Notes: generated from the letters alone by a model not told the origin. 21,120 nt of DNA from Bacteroidota bacterium (GCA_947447835.1 CANFLP010000021.1:1-21120), one strand, 5' to 3'. Shown: positions 1 to 8,662, counted from the first letter of the stretch. Made by a program: numbers and translations.

Positions 1-1185
1 TTAAAAAAATCAGATACTATTAGTTTGAGCAATCGCATCAATGCAATTCCTAAAGTTGACACTGCTGGTTTAAGTAATAGAATCAATCAAAAATTAAACA
101 CCATTGATACACTTAAGCTTTCAAACAGAATTAACCTAAAGCTAAATACAAATGATACCTTAAGCTTGTCAAACAGAATTAATAGTATTTCTAAAATTGA
201 TACTACAAGTTTATCTAATAGAATTAATCTTAAACTTTTTAGTAGTGACACTGTTAAATTATCCAACAGGATTAATCTAAAATTAAATACAACAGATACC
301 GCAAGCTTATCAAGCAGAATAAATAGTATTTCTAAAATTGATACTACAAGCCTTAGTAATAGGATTAATCTAAAATTAAATACAACAGATACTGCAAGCT
401 TATCAAGCAGAATAAATAGTATTCCAAAGATTGATACTACAAGCCTTAGTAATAGGATTAATTTAAAATTAACTGCCATCGATACACTTAAGCTATCAAA
501 CAGAATTAATGCAAAACTTAATAGTACCGATACCGTTTTATTGTTTACCAAGATTGGTCAAAAATTAAATGTAACAGATACTGCAAGCTTATCAAGCAGA
601 ATAAATAGTATTCCAAAGATTGATACTGCTAGCCTTAGCAATAGAATTAATAATAAAATTTCAATTGGAACATTAAGCTATAATGATATTATAAATGGAC
701 TTGGATATACTCCAGTTAAAAATAATTATGGACTATTTTATGATACTAGCAGGCAGCCCACTTCGGTTTCAACAGCAACTCCAGTTAAGTTAGCCTTTTT
801 ACAAGTAGCTAATAAAATTAACATAACAACCAATACATCGGGAAATCCGACTCGTATAACAGTTACAGACGCAGGAATATACCATCTTAACTACAACTTA
901 CAGTTTATAAAATCAGACGCAGGTGCCGATGAATTAAATATATGGATTAGACGTAACGGTTCGGCATATCTAAATAGTAATTCCGTCTTCACTATTCAGG
1001 GTGGTAACTTAAAAAATATGTTTAGTGGGAGTTATTACATTGACCTTGGAACCAATGACTACATAGAACTTTTTTTTAGCGTAAAAAATGTCAATAGCAT
1101 TTTAACTGGTTCCCCATCAACTACTGTTACTCCTTCTAGACCAGCAATACCATCAGCATTAATAAGTTTACATGTCATCAACTAA
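1..1185 (+). CDS. Repeat-rich fibre-like surface protein, 5'-truncated by window edge
   Basis: The reading frame is open from base 1 and ends with TAA at 1183-1185, so this is the C-terminal part (about 394 residues) of a longer protein. A TTG at 25 is only an internal codon. Bases 13-666 encode fourteen 15- or 16-residue units of the form DTxxLSNRINxKLNxx or DTxxLSNRINSIxKI. A short linker follows with LGYTP (about 700-714), a motif common in phage tail-fibre proteins. The last ~150 residues (about 733-1185) are beta-rich, with a VTDAGIYHLNYNLQF-like strand, an IWIRRNG motif and an ending near SRPAIPSALISL. This resembles the C1q/TNF-like jelly-roll domain seen at the ends of many phage tail and Bacteroidota surface proteins. 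Regular L/I spacing suggests a trimeric coiled-coil stalk. The role is probably adhesion or surface display, but that is inference. No other phage genes are nearby. It converges on the M24 gene with a 4-bp gap. Confidence 0.75.
   Translation, partial: LKKSDTISLSNRINAIPKVDTAGLSNRINQKLNTIDTLKLSNRINLKLNTNDTLSLSNRINSISKIDTTSLSNRINLKLFSSDTVKLSNRINLKLNTTDTASLSSRINSISKIDTTSLSNRINLKLNTTDTASLSSRINSIPKIDTTSLSNRINLKLTAIDTLKLSNRINAKLNSTDTVLLFTKIGQKLNVTDTASLSSRINSIPKIDTASLSNRINNKISIGTLSYNDIINGLGYTPVKNNYGLFYDTSRQPTSVSTATPVKLAFLQVANKINITTNTSGNPTRITVTDAGIYHLNYNLQFIKSDAGADELNIWIRRNGSAYLNSNSVFTIQGGNLKNMFSGSYYIDLGTNDYIELFFSVKNVNSILTGSPSTTVTPSRPAIPSALISLHVIN
13..666 (+). repeat. Fourteen in-frame 45/48-bp coding repeats
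   Basis: Units start with a GAT/GAC Asp codon at 13, 58, 106, 154, 199, 247, 295, 340, 388, 433, 481, 529, 577 and 622. Lengths are 15, 16, 16, 15, 16, 16, 15, 16, 15, 16, 16, 16 and 15 codons, then a final unit that merges into the linker. The 15-residue type carries SIxKI or AIPKV at its end and the 16-residue type carries KLNxx. The unit at 529-576 (DTVLLFTKIGQKLNVT) is the most diverged: it lacks the LSNRIN core. Confidence 0.9.
295..480 (+). repeat. Tandem 93-bp duplication inside the repeat array
   Basis: Bases 295-387 and 388-480 are two copies of a 31-codon double unit (15 + 16), differing at about 10 of 93 positions by eye. The stretch 268-330 matches 361-423 with one mismatch. A third related segment follows: 384-438 is identical over 55 bases to 573-627. 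Near-identity at DNA level, including third codon positions, points to recent duplication or gene conversion rather than ancient repeats held by protein selection. Confidence 0.85.
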
Positions 1186-1189
1186 ACTA

Positions 1190-2470
1190 TTAACCAAAAG
1201 GTTGTTCGATAGATATACTTTGCTTCGTAAAGAAATGAGGACCATCCTCACTTACATATAAGCAGTCTTCTAAGCGTATACCAAATTCTCCAGGAATGGA
1301 AATAGTAGGTTCATTACTAAAACACATACCTACTTGTATTGGTGTTTTGTTTCCTTTTACAAAGTTGGTCCATTCGTGGCCTTCCAATCCAATGCCATGA
1401 CCCGTTCTATGAGGTAGTCCTGGTAATTGATAATTTTTATGAAAACCTGCTTTTTCAATGACAGCTCTTGCTGCAGCATCAACCACTTCACAAGGCGCAC
1501 CAACTTTAATTGCCGCAAATGCTGCGTCTTGTGCTTGTTTTTCCAAGTTCCACACATCAATTTGTCTTTGAGTAGGTTTGCCTACCACAATAGTTCTAGA
1601 AATATCTGATTCATACCCTTCGCAAGTTGTTCCTCCATCAATTAATACAATGTCTCCATCCTGTATAGTTTGTGGTACAATACTTCCATGAGGTAATGCA
1701 GAATACTTGCCAACAATTACCATTGCTCCACCACCAAAACCTAATTTTCTAAATGCGCTACTAATATTAGCACTAAAATCAGATTGGGACATTCCAGCAT
1801 GAATTGAAGGAAAAGCCATTTTATACGCTTCGATAGTCACGTCATTAGCAATTTGTAATAGTGCAATTTCAGCCTTGCTCTTTATCATTCTACAGCCAGC
1901 CGTGATAGGAGTTGCATCCACTATTTCAAATCCTGTAGCTAATTTTTTTACTCCATCAGCAATAAAAAAACGTACTCTTTCTTCCATTCCAATCTTATGA
2001 TACTTTACACCCCGATCCTTTACTACACCAAGTATTAAGGAATAAGGACTTTCGTGTTCTTCCCAACAACGCACTTCATTACCAAATTCCGGTTTAATTA
2101 ACTCTTTAGCTCTATCTTCTTCAAATTTGGGACAGATATAAACTATAGCACCTTTTGCAGGAATCACTACTCCAAATGTTCTTTCACTTTGACCCCATCT
2201 CATTCCTGTAAAATAAAAACATGAGGTTGTTCCTTCTAAAAAAATGGCATCTATCTTTTCCTTGGCCATCAAATCCTGTGCTTTCGCAATTCTATCCTTT
2301 CGTTCAGCAACGGTAATGGGCACTATTCTATCCTTAAACGTATTATTATGTAAATTAGACACAGTAGTTTGTCCAATTGCAAATTGACTCAATGGGAGTG
2401 CAGCTGCAGTTAAACTAGTAAGTCCTATAAATTTTCTTCTATCAATTCGGTTGTTATTCTCTAAAGACAT
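1190..2470 (-). CDS. Tat-exported M24 metallopeptidase, aminopeptidase P-like
   Basis: This 426-residue protein is predicted to remove N-terminal residues next to proline, or to split Xaa-Pro dipeptides, using two metal ions. The N-terminus has a twin-arginine leader (RRKFIG at residues 11-16, then a hydrophobic stretch to about 33), so it is probably exported folded to the periplasm. A creatinase-type N-terminal domain spans about 55-190 and the pita-bread M24 domain about 195-415. All five expected metal ligands are visible: D278 (LIDGG), D289 (ESDIS), H358 (TGHGIG), E387 (SNEP) and E401 (RLED); H261 in PHGS is a likely substrate-site residue. Length fits the family. The gene stands alone on its strand, with 111 bp to the divergent DUF5916 gene. 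Prolidase versus aminopeptidase P cannot be settled from sequence alone. Confidence 0.9.
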   Translation of the reverse strand: MSLENNNRIDRRKFIGLTSLTAAALPLSQFAIGQTTVSNLHNNTFKDRIVPITVAERKDRIAKAQDLMAKEKIDAIFLEGTTSCFYFTGMRWGQSERTFGVVIPAKGAIVYICPKFEEDRAKELIKPEFGNEVRCWEEHESPYSLILGVVKDRGVKYHKIGMEERVRFFIADGVKKLATGFEIVDATPITAGCRMIKSKAEIALLQIANDVTIEAYKMAFPSIHAGMSQSDFSANISSAFRKLGFGGGAMVIVGKYSALPHGSIVPQTIQDGDIVLIDGGTTCEGYESDISRTIVVGKPTQRQIDVWNLEKQAQDAAFAAIKVGAPCEVVDAAARAVIEKAGFHKNYQLPGLPHRTGHGIGLEGHEWTNFVKGNKTPIQVGMCFSNEPTISIPGEFGIRLEDCLYVSEDGPHFFTKQSISIEQPFG

Positions 2471-2581
2471 AATTATTTATTTACCGTTTAAAGATATTAC
2501 TATTTCGGCTAGATATTATTAGTTAGAATAGTTTAAATTTATAAACACAATTAGGATTGCTTACGCCTTTACCAATTATTT

Positions 2582-4819
2582 ATGTTTACCCTACCAAAAT
2601 GTTTTCGTTTCATTATTTTTTCATTTTTAATTTGCAGCGCTGGTTTTTTAAATGCACAAAAAAAGAATGCAAATATTCAATATCATATACATAAAGCTAC
2701 GGATGCGGTAATAGTAGATGGCTTAATGAATGAAGTATCTTGGAAGAATGCTGAGCTTGCACAAAAATTTGCAATGGTGCAGCCAATGGATACAAGTTTA
2801 GCCAATGTACCTACCGAAGTAAGAATGACTTATGACAATAACAACTTATACATATTAGCAGTTTGTTATAAAGTAGGAAAGGGAAAGGATATGGTGGAGT
2901 CTTTAAAACGAGATTGGAACTTTACAAAAAATGATAATTTTATTGTTTTCATGGATACCTATGGGGACTTAACGAATGGTTTTGCTTTTGGCGCAAATGC
3001 AGTGGGAGCGCAATGGGATGGCACTATGTATGATGGCGGAAGTGTAGATTTAAACTGGGACAACAAATGGATATCAGCTATTTCAAATGATAGTTCAAAA
3101 TATACTTGGGAGGCTGCCATTCCATTTAAATCAATTAGATATAAAAAAGGGATAAAAGAATGGGGTATTAATTTTAGTAGAAACGATTTAAAAACTACCG
3201 AAAAATCAAGCTGGGCACCCATGCCTAGACATTTTCCAACAGCATCTTTGTCATATACGGGCAATCTGGTTTGGGATGAAGACCTTCCTGCTCATCAAAA
3301 TAATTTTTCCTTAATACCTTATGTTAAAACCAACTACGCAAAAAGTTTTGCTAATAATGATGGATCTAAAATTACTAATCCAAGTACGCTTGGAACAGAA
3401 TATGGTATTGATGCAAAAGTGAGTGTGTCTTCATCGTTAAATTTGGATCTTACTTTAAACCCCGATTTTTCACAAGTAGAAGTGGATAGACAGGTAACAG
3501 ACTTAAGCAGGTTTGAATTATTCTTTCCTGAAAAAAGACAATTCTTTTTAGAAAATGCTGATTTGTTTTCCAATTTAGGATTTGCAAATACAAGGCCCTT
3601 CTTTTCAAGGCGTATTGGATTAAATACAAATATTGATTATGGAGCAAGAATGAGTGGCCGTATAGATAAACAATGGCGTATTGGCGTTATGGATATGAAA
3701 ACTGCTGCCAACCTTGATAATAATACCCTGGCTCAAAATTTTGCAGTGATTGCTTTGCAAAGAAAATTATTTAAAAAATCAAGTATAGAGCTTTTTTATA
3801 TTGACAAGATAGGACTTGATTACAAAGCACCTTTAGCCATTACAAATCCCAACTGTGCCAATTGTATGTATGTAGATCCAGGTGTTCCATATAATAGAAA
3901 TCTTGGATTCGAATATCTAATTGCACCATCAAACAATCAATGGTCTGGTAAAACAATTTTTATAAAATCTTTTACTCCTCATAAATCAGGGAATGATTTT
4001 TTAACTGCAAGTAATTTACAATATAGTACCAGAAAATTAATTGTTTCATGGCAACATGAAATTGTAGGAAATAATTATAATGCCGAAGTAGGATATGTTC
4101 CTCGTAATAATTACATTAAAATAGCGCCTAGTATTACAAAAGTATTCTTTCCTAAAAGTGGTATAATACTAAGCCATGGCCCACAAATTAGTGCCACTTT
4201 TTATTACAACAGTAATTTTGTAGGAACAGATAATACCAAACTATTTAACTATTTAATTACGTATCGAAATAAAAGCACATTGGCCGGTGTGATTCAAAAT
4301 GATTATGTTGAATTATTGGCACCTTTTGATCCTACGCGCATTGGGAAAACTCCACTAGCAGCACATACTAAGCACCAATGGAGTTCAACTGGCTTTGACT
4401 GGGTTTCTGCACCTCAACATCAAATGACATTTACATTGTCAACAAGGGTTGGGGGCTACTATGCTGATGGTAATTTACTAAGTATAACAGGAGACATTGG
4501 TTACAGAATTCAGCCATTTGTAAACCTTGATATTGCTGCTACTTATAATAAAATTTCGCTTCCACAACCCTGGGGTAATAATAATTTTTTATTAATTGGC
4601 CCTAAAATGGATGTAACTTTTACCAATAAAATATTTTTCACAGCATTTTACCAATACAACGAACAAACTAAAAATATTAACTTTAATACTAGGTTCCAAT
4701 GGAGATACAAACCTGTTTCTGATTTGTTTATTGTATATACCGATAACTATTATATAGGTCCTGTATTTATTAAAAATAGAGCTGTTGTATTAAAATTCAC
4801 TTACTGGTGGAATAAATAA
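2582..4819 (+). CDS. CBM9-like / DUF5916 outer-membrane protein
   Basis: The 745-residue protein starts with a signal peptide (cleavage likely after LNA, residues 23-25). Residues about 38-230 form a carbohydrate-binding-module-9-like domain (VDGLMNEVSW at 45-54, then alternating strands with Tyr and Trp). From about 240 to the end it is DUF5916, with hallmark motifs NPDFSQVEVD (293-302) and FFPEKRQFFLEN (314-325), followed by many amphipathic aromatic strands typical of an outer-membrane beta-barrel. The last residues, LKFTYWWNK, look like a final barrel strand. The family is widespread in Bacteroidota with no settled activity; ligand or glycan binding at the surface is inferred. A CANC pair (C425, C428) sits in a predicted loop. 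It heads a five-gene run: the next start is 4 bp after its stop. Confidence 0.87.
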   Translation: MFTLPKCFRFIIFSFLICSAGFLNAQKKNANIQYHIHKATDAVIVDGLMNEVSWKNAELAQKFAMVQPMDTSLANVPTEVRMTYDNNNLYILAVCYKVGKGKDMVESLKRDWNFTKNDNFIVFMDTYGDLTNGFAFGANAVGAQWDGTMYDGGSVDLNWDNKWISAISNDSSKYTWEAAIPFKSIRYKKGIKEWGINFSRNDLKTTEKSSWAPMPRHFPTASLSYTGNLVWDEDLPAHQNNFSLIPYVKTNYAKSFANNDGSKITNPSTLGTEYGIDAKVSVSSSLNLDLTLNPDFSQVEVDRQVTDLSRFELFFPEKRQFFLENADLFSNLGFANTRPFFSRRIGLNTNIDYGARMSGRIDKQWRIGVMDMKTAANLDNNTLAQNFAVIALQRKLFKKSSIELFYIDKIGLDYKAPLAITNPNCANCMYVDPGVPYNRNLGFEYLIAPSNNQWSGKTIFIKSFTPHKSGNDFLTASNLQYSTRKLIVSWQHEIVGNNYNAEVGYVPRNNYIKIAPSITKVFFPKSGIILSHGPQISATFYYNSNFVGTDNTKLFNYLITYRNKSTLAGVIQNDYVELLAPFDPTRIGKTPLAAHTKHQWSSTGFDWVSAPQHQMTFTLSTRVGGYYADGNLLSITGDIGYRIQPFVNLDIAATYNKISLPQPWGNNNFLLIGPKMDVTFTNKIFFTAFYQYNEQTKNINFNTRFQWRYKPVSDLFIVYTDNYYIGPVFIKNRAVVLKFTYWWNK

Positions 4820-4823
4820 AATT

Positions 4824-6236
4824 ATGATGAATAAAATTAAATTGACCTTACTCTTCACATTACTTTCTAGTAGTGCACTTTTTGCCGCCATTCGTTTACC
4901 AAATATTTTAGGATCTCATATGGTCTTACAACAAAAGTCCACTGTTAAAATTTGGGGCTGGGGCGCACCCGAGGAAGTAGTAACCATAAAAACAAATTGG
5001 GATACTACTAGCTATACCACACAAACTGGCAATGGTGCAAAATGGATGAGCGAAATAAAAACCCCAGCAGCGGGAGGGCCATATCGAATAACTATTTCTG
5101 GATCTAATGAAATTGTATTAGAAGATATTTTAATTGGGGAGGTTTGGGTATGTAGCGGTCAAAGTAATATGGAATGGTCTGGAACACAAAAACTACAACA
5201 GTCAATTGATGAAGCCCCTAATGCAACTAATAAAAATATTCGTTTTTTCTATGTTGCTAAATCAACGGCAAATAGCCCACAAGAAAATCTAGATGGACAT
5301 TGGGTAGTATGTAGTCCAGACGAAATGTTGCGTTTTAGTGCCATTGGGTATTTTTTTGGTAAAAACCTAGAATCAAATTTAAATAGCCCTATTGGTCTAA
5401 TTAATGCTAATTGGGGTGGCACTCCAGCAGAAACCTGGACGCCTACAAATATTATAGAAGAAAGCCCTGTATTAAGTGCTGCAGCTAAAAAACAAAATTC
5501 AACTCCATGGTGGTCACCAAGAATTGGAGACACTTACAATGCAATGATTGCACCACTTACACAATATGCAATTGCAGGTGTCATTTGGTATCAGGGTGAA
5601 AGTAATGTGGATACCTATTATGGTTATGAAGAATTATTTACCAAAATGATTGGTTCCTGGCGTAGGGCCTGGAATGCTGAATTTCCGTTTTACTTTGTTC
5701 AAATTGCACCTTTTAAATATGGAACTAAATTTTCCGGAGCATTATTAAGAGAGTCTCAAACTAAAGCTGCTCAATATCCAAATACGGGTATGGTAGTAGT
5801 TTCCGACTTAGTACCAGATACCAATAACATTCATCCTACATTAAAAAAGGAAGTGGCTGCTCGTTTAGCAAACCTTGCACTCAACAAACATTATGGTTTT
5901 GAAAATATTATTGCAGAAAGCCCAAGCCTTGAATCCTATAAAATTGAAAAAGATAAAATAATTATTACCATCAAGAATGCACCAAATGGTTTAATTATAA
6001 AAGGAGCAACAGCCACACATTTTGAAATTGCTGGTGCTGATCAAAATTTTATTCCTGCACAAATAAAAATTGAAGGCAATAAAATTATAGTTAGTAATTC
6101 ATTAATACATGCGCCATTAGCTGCTAGGTTTGGATTTAACAATACTGCAATACCTAATTTATTTAGTATAGAAGGGCTACCTGTAAATTTATTTAGAACT
6201 GATCATTGGGAGTTAAGTACAACTCCAATAAAATAA
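4824..6236 (+). CDS. Sialate O-acetylesterase-like SGNH esterase, secreted
   Basis: This 470-residue protein probably removes O-acetyl groups from sialic acids or plant-type glycans in the periplasm or outside the cell. It starts MMNK (either Met possible) with a signal peptide ending near LFAA (19-22). A beta-sandwich domain (about 25-100) precedes the SGNH core. Core motifs are GEVWVCSGQSNMEW (105-118) with the likely nucleophile S114, GGTPAETW (198-205), WYQGESN (255-261) and NNIHPT (334-339) with the catalytic H337. A C-terminal beta domain runs from about 365. This order and length match the bacterial sialate O-acetylesterase family. It lies 4 bp after the DUF5916 gene and 6 bp before the next, so co-transcription is likely. 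No sialidase or sialic-acid catabolic gene is nearby, so the substrate may be another acetylated glycan. Confidence 0.88.
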   Translation: MMNKIKLTLLFTLLSSSALFAAIRLPNILGSHMVLQQKSTVKIWGWGAPEEVVTIKTNWDTTSYTTQTGNGAKWMSEIKTPAAGGPYRITISGSNEIVLEDILIGEVWVCSGQSNMEWSGTQKLQQSIDEAPNATNKNIRFFYVAKSTANSPQENLDGHWVVCSPDEMLRFSAIGYFFGKNLESNLNSPIGLINANWGGTPAETWTPTNIIEESPVLSAAAKKQNSTPWWSPRIGDTYNAMIAPLTQYAIAGVIWYQGESNVDTYYGYEELFTKMIGSWRRAWNAEFPFYFVQIAPFKYGTKFSGALLRESQTKAAQYPNTGMVVVSDLVPDTNNIHPTLKKEVAARLANLALNKHYGFENIIAESPSLESYKIEKDKIIITIKNAPNGLIIKGATATHFEIAGADQNFIPAQIKIEGNKIIVSNSLIHAPLAARFGFNNTAIPNLFSIEGLPVNLFRTDHWELSTTPIK

Positions 6237-6242
6237 TTCATT

Positions 6243-7304
6243 ATGAAAAATATTATTATTGGATTTATCCTTCTATTATCGGTTAGCGTTCAAGCTCAAA
6301 CTAAAAAACAATTAGCTGCCGCTATTGATTCAATCATGAATAATTATACTGCCAATGATAAACCAGGCGCAAGTGTGTTGGTTTATCAAGACGATAAAAT
6401 TATTTTTGAAAAAGGATATGGCGTAAGTAATATTAATACTCAAGAACCTATTAAACCAAGTACCAATTTTAGACTAGCATCGGTTACCAAGCAGTTTACC
6501 GCGATGTCTATTTTGTTATTGGAAAAAAGACATCAATTATCACTAGAAGACCCCATCATTAAATATTTTCCTGGATTTCCTATGTATGGGAAAAAAATTA
6601 AAATAAAGCACCTGCTTACACACAGTGCAGGACTTGTAGACTACGAGGACCTAATGCCAGCAAACCAAACAGTTCAGCTTCATGATACCAATTGTTTACA
6701 ATTAATGTTCCTATCCGATTCTTTATACTTCCCAGCTGGCACACAATATAAATATAGTAATACGGGCTATGCAATATTAGCTTTAGTGGTAGAGCAAGTA
6801 AGCGGTCAGCCTTTTGCACAGTTTGTAAAAGAAAATATTTTTAAGCCGTTAGGCATGAAAACAACAGTGGCATTTGAAGATGGTAAAAATATGGTTGCCA
6901 ATAGAGCCTATGGACATAGTTTTGAAAATGGGAATTGGATACAAACTGACCAAAGCTTAACAAGTGCTGTATTGGGTGACGGAGGTATATATACAAATAC
7001 CCTAGAGTATACTAAATGGATTAAGGCTTTATGGTCGTTTAAGTTATTAGATCAATCACAACAAGAAAGAGCATGGGCTAAAACAAAATTAGAAAACGGA
7101 AAAATAATTGACTACGGATATGGATGGCATGTGGAAGATTTTCAAAATATCACACATCCATTTCATGATGGTAGTTCAATAGGTTTTAGAAATTCAGTTG
7201 GATTGTTTCCGGAACAAAAATTAATGGTAATAGTGCTTACCAATCGAAACGAGCACGACCCAATTGAAGAAGTACATAAAATAGCTACACTGTATTTAAA
7301 ATAA
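6243..7304 (+). CDS. Secreted serine hydrolase, beta-lactamase (class C / S12) family
   Basis: The 353-residue protein has a signal peptide (residues 1-19, VQAQ) and one penicillin-binding-like catalytic domain. The three active-site elements are present: SVTK at 80-83 (nucleophile S80, K83), YSN at 171-173, and HDG at 308-310, the usual replacement for KTG in esterase-like members. The family includes DD-peptidases, D-aminopeptidases and acyl esterases; HDG instead of KTG argues against a true beta-lactamase and for an esterase or peptidase role. Its place directly after an acetylesterase suggests work on the same imported or envelope substrate. That is inference. The sequence looks complete, with the HTSAGL segment (126-131) common in this family. 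Confidence 0.88.
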   Translation: MKNIIIGFILLLSVSVQAQTKKQLAAAIDSIMNNYTANDKPGASVLVYQDDKIIFEKGYGVSNINTQEPIKPSTNFRLASVTKQFTAMSILLLEKRHQLSLEDPIIKYFPGFPMYGKKIKIKHLLTHSAGLVDYEDLMPANQTVQLHDTNCLQLMFLSDSLYFPAGTQYKYSNTGYAILALVVEQVSGQPFAQFVKENIFKPLGMKTTVAFEDGKNMVANRAYGHSFENGNWIQTDQSLTSAVLGDGGIYTNTLEYTKWIKALWSFKLLDQSQQERAWAKTKLENGKIIDYGYGWHVEDFQNITHPFHDGSSIGFRNSVGLFPEQKLMVIVLTNRNEHDPIEEVHKIATLYLK

Positions 7305-7331
7305 GTGGTTGATTTTATATAATTTGGGTGA

Positions 7332-8597
7332 ATGAAAAAACGCTACCAGGTATTATTGATATTGTCTTTATTATCAATGATTACATTTTTAGATAGAATC
7401 GCAATATCCTCAGCTAGTAGTAATATCATGTCGGACTTGCATTTGAGCACCGTGCAATGGGGCTGGATATTAGGCATGTTTACACTTGCCTATGCAAGCT
7501 TTGAAGTTCCTACGGGTTTATTAGGAGATAAATTAGGTGGCAAGAAGATTTTAATTCGTGTTGTTATTTGGTGGTCGATATTTACCATGCTTACAGGATT
7601 TGCAAATGGATTTATGATGTTGTTAGCAGTAAGGTTTTTATTTGGTGTAGGTGAAGCAGGTGCATACCCAAACACCTCTATCCTATTGTCAAAATGGTTT
7701 CCTGTTTTAGAGCGCGGCAGAGCACAAGCTACTATTTGGGGTGCAAGTCGTTTAGGTGCTGCATTGGCTCCTATCATTGTAATACCTATTCAACAAAAAT
7801 ACAGTTGGCATAGTTCCTTTTGGGTATTGGGTTTGGTAGGAATTATTTGGGCTATTGTTTTTTTATTCTGGCAAAAAGAAGATCCAACACAAAGTAAATC
7901 AATTAAAGAAGATGAATTACAATATATCCTTGATAATAGAGACCTGCCATTAGAAAATGATCACGCAACAACTTCATTTTGGAGTGGATTTAAATCAAAA
8001 AATCTTTGGTTTTTATTAGGCATGTATATCTGTTACGCGGTGGGTGCCTATTTTTTTCAAAGCTGGTTTCACACTTATTTGCAAAAAGGAAGACACATTG
8101 CTCCTGCACAATTAATATGGGCCTCCTCTCTTCCTTATATATTAGCAGCTATAGGCTGTTTTGCCGGTGGATGGTTAAGTGATAAAGCTTGTGTAAAATG
8201 GGGCAAAAAATGGGGCAGACGTATTGTACCTATGATTGGGCTTTTTGTTGCTGGCATTTGTATTATGGGTGCGTCCTTAGTGGATGATAACCTAACTGCA
8301 ATTATTGCACTTGGTTTGGGTATGGCATTTATGGACTTAACGGCACCTGTGGCTTGGGCGGTGGCGATGGATATGGGTGGAAGCCGAAGTGGCACCATAT
8401 CAGGAGCCATGAATAGTGCTGGATTATTGGGAGCGTATTTTAGTACCGTTTTTTTTGGATACCTAGCCTCAGTGTACGGGTATTATTTACCAGTATTATA
8501 CATAGGAATTATCGTTTTAATGGGCTCCTTTATTTGGTTAAAGATAGACGCCACGCAAAAAATTATTTTTACTGCAAAGCCTATATTAATAAAATAA
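7332..8597 (+). CDS. MFS transporter, ACS (anion:cation symporter)-like
   Basis: A 421-residue inner-membrane protein with about twelve hydrophobic segments. Residues 19-22 (FLDR) near the end of helix 1, the loop motif GLLGDKLGGKK (62-72), RFLFGVGEAGAYP (101-113) and KWFPVLERGRA (121-131) are characteristic of the ACS group of the major facilitator superfamily, whose known members carry hexuronates, galactonate, glucarate, phthalate and similar organic anions. Proton- or sodium-coupled uptake of a small acid sugar or organic acid is therefore likely, but the exact substrate cannot be read. It follows two secreted hydrolases by 27 bp and precedes the phosphoesterase by 65 bp, consistent with taking up their product. 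Confidence 0.88.
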   Translation: MKKRYQVLLILSLLSMITFLDRIAISSASSNIMSDLHLSTVQWGWILGMFTLAYASFEVPTGLLGDKLGGKKILIRVVIWWSIFTMLTGFANGFMMLLAVRFLFGVGEAGAYPNTSILLSKWFPVLERGRAQATIWGASRLGAALAPIIVIPIQQKYSWHSSFWVLGLVGIIWAIVFLFWQKEDPTQSKSIKEDELQYILDNRDLPLENDHATTSFWSGFKSKNLWFLLGMYICYAVGAYFFQSWFHTYLQKGRHIAPAQLIWASSLPYILAAIGCFAGGWLSDKACVKWGKKWGRRIVPMIGLFVAGICIMGASLVDDNLTAIIALGLGMAFMDLTAPVAWAVAMDMGGSRSGTISGAMNSAGLLGAYFSTVFFGYLASVYGYYLPVLYIGIIVLMGSFIWLKIDATQKIIFTAKPILIK

Positions 8598-8662
8598 GAA
8601 ACTATTGGTTACTTTATACAAGCTTGGAATAGAATGATTAAATTGTAGCATAATTTTTTATA

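Noticed and set aside
25..27. TTG as the start of the fibre-like gene
   Set aside because: The frame is open to base 1 and the repeat pattern already begins at base 13, so TTG is an internal Leu codon.
87..551. 154-codon open frame on the minus strand opposite the repeat array
   Set aside because: It mirrors the sense repeats, has low-complexity L/S/V/I content and no recognisable domain; it is open because the sense repeat lacks codons that give antisense stops.
13..666. CRISPR-like array (regular 45/48-bp spacing)
   Set aside because: The repeats are contiguous, in frame and degenerate at third positions, with no unique spacers and no cas genes.
1187..1211. Hairpin AACC-AAAA-GGTT between the first two genes
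   Set aside because: Four-base arms (with weak outer CTAT/ATAG pairing) and no T tract on either strand; too weak to call a terminator.
2531..2546. Imperfect palindrome GTTTA/TAAAC between the M24 and DUF5916 genes
   Set aside because: All A/T-rich with five-base arms; expected by chance in such sequence.
6243..7304. True beta-lactamase resistance gene
   Set aside because: SVTK and YSN are shared by the whole superfamily and the third motif is HDG, not KTG; esterase or peptidase function is more likely.
7317..7326. TATAATTTG-like promoter before the MFS gene
   Set aside because: Spacing inside the box does not fit TAnnTTTG, there is no -33 box, and it lies 5 bases from the start codon.
4824..8597. 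Sialic acid utilisation locus
   Set aside because: Only the acetylesterase family name points there; no sialidase, NanA, NanE, epimerase or SusCD gene is visible.
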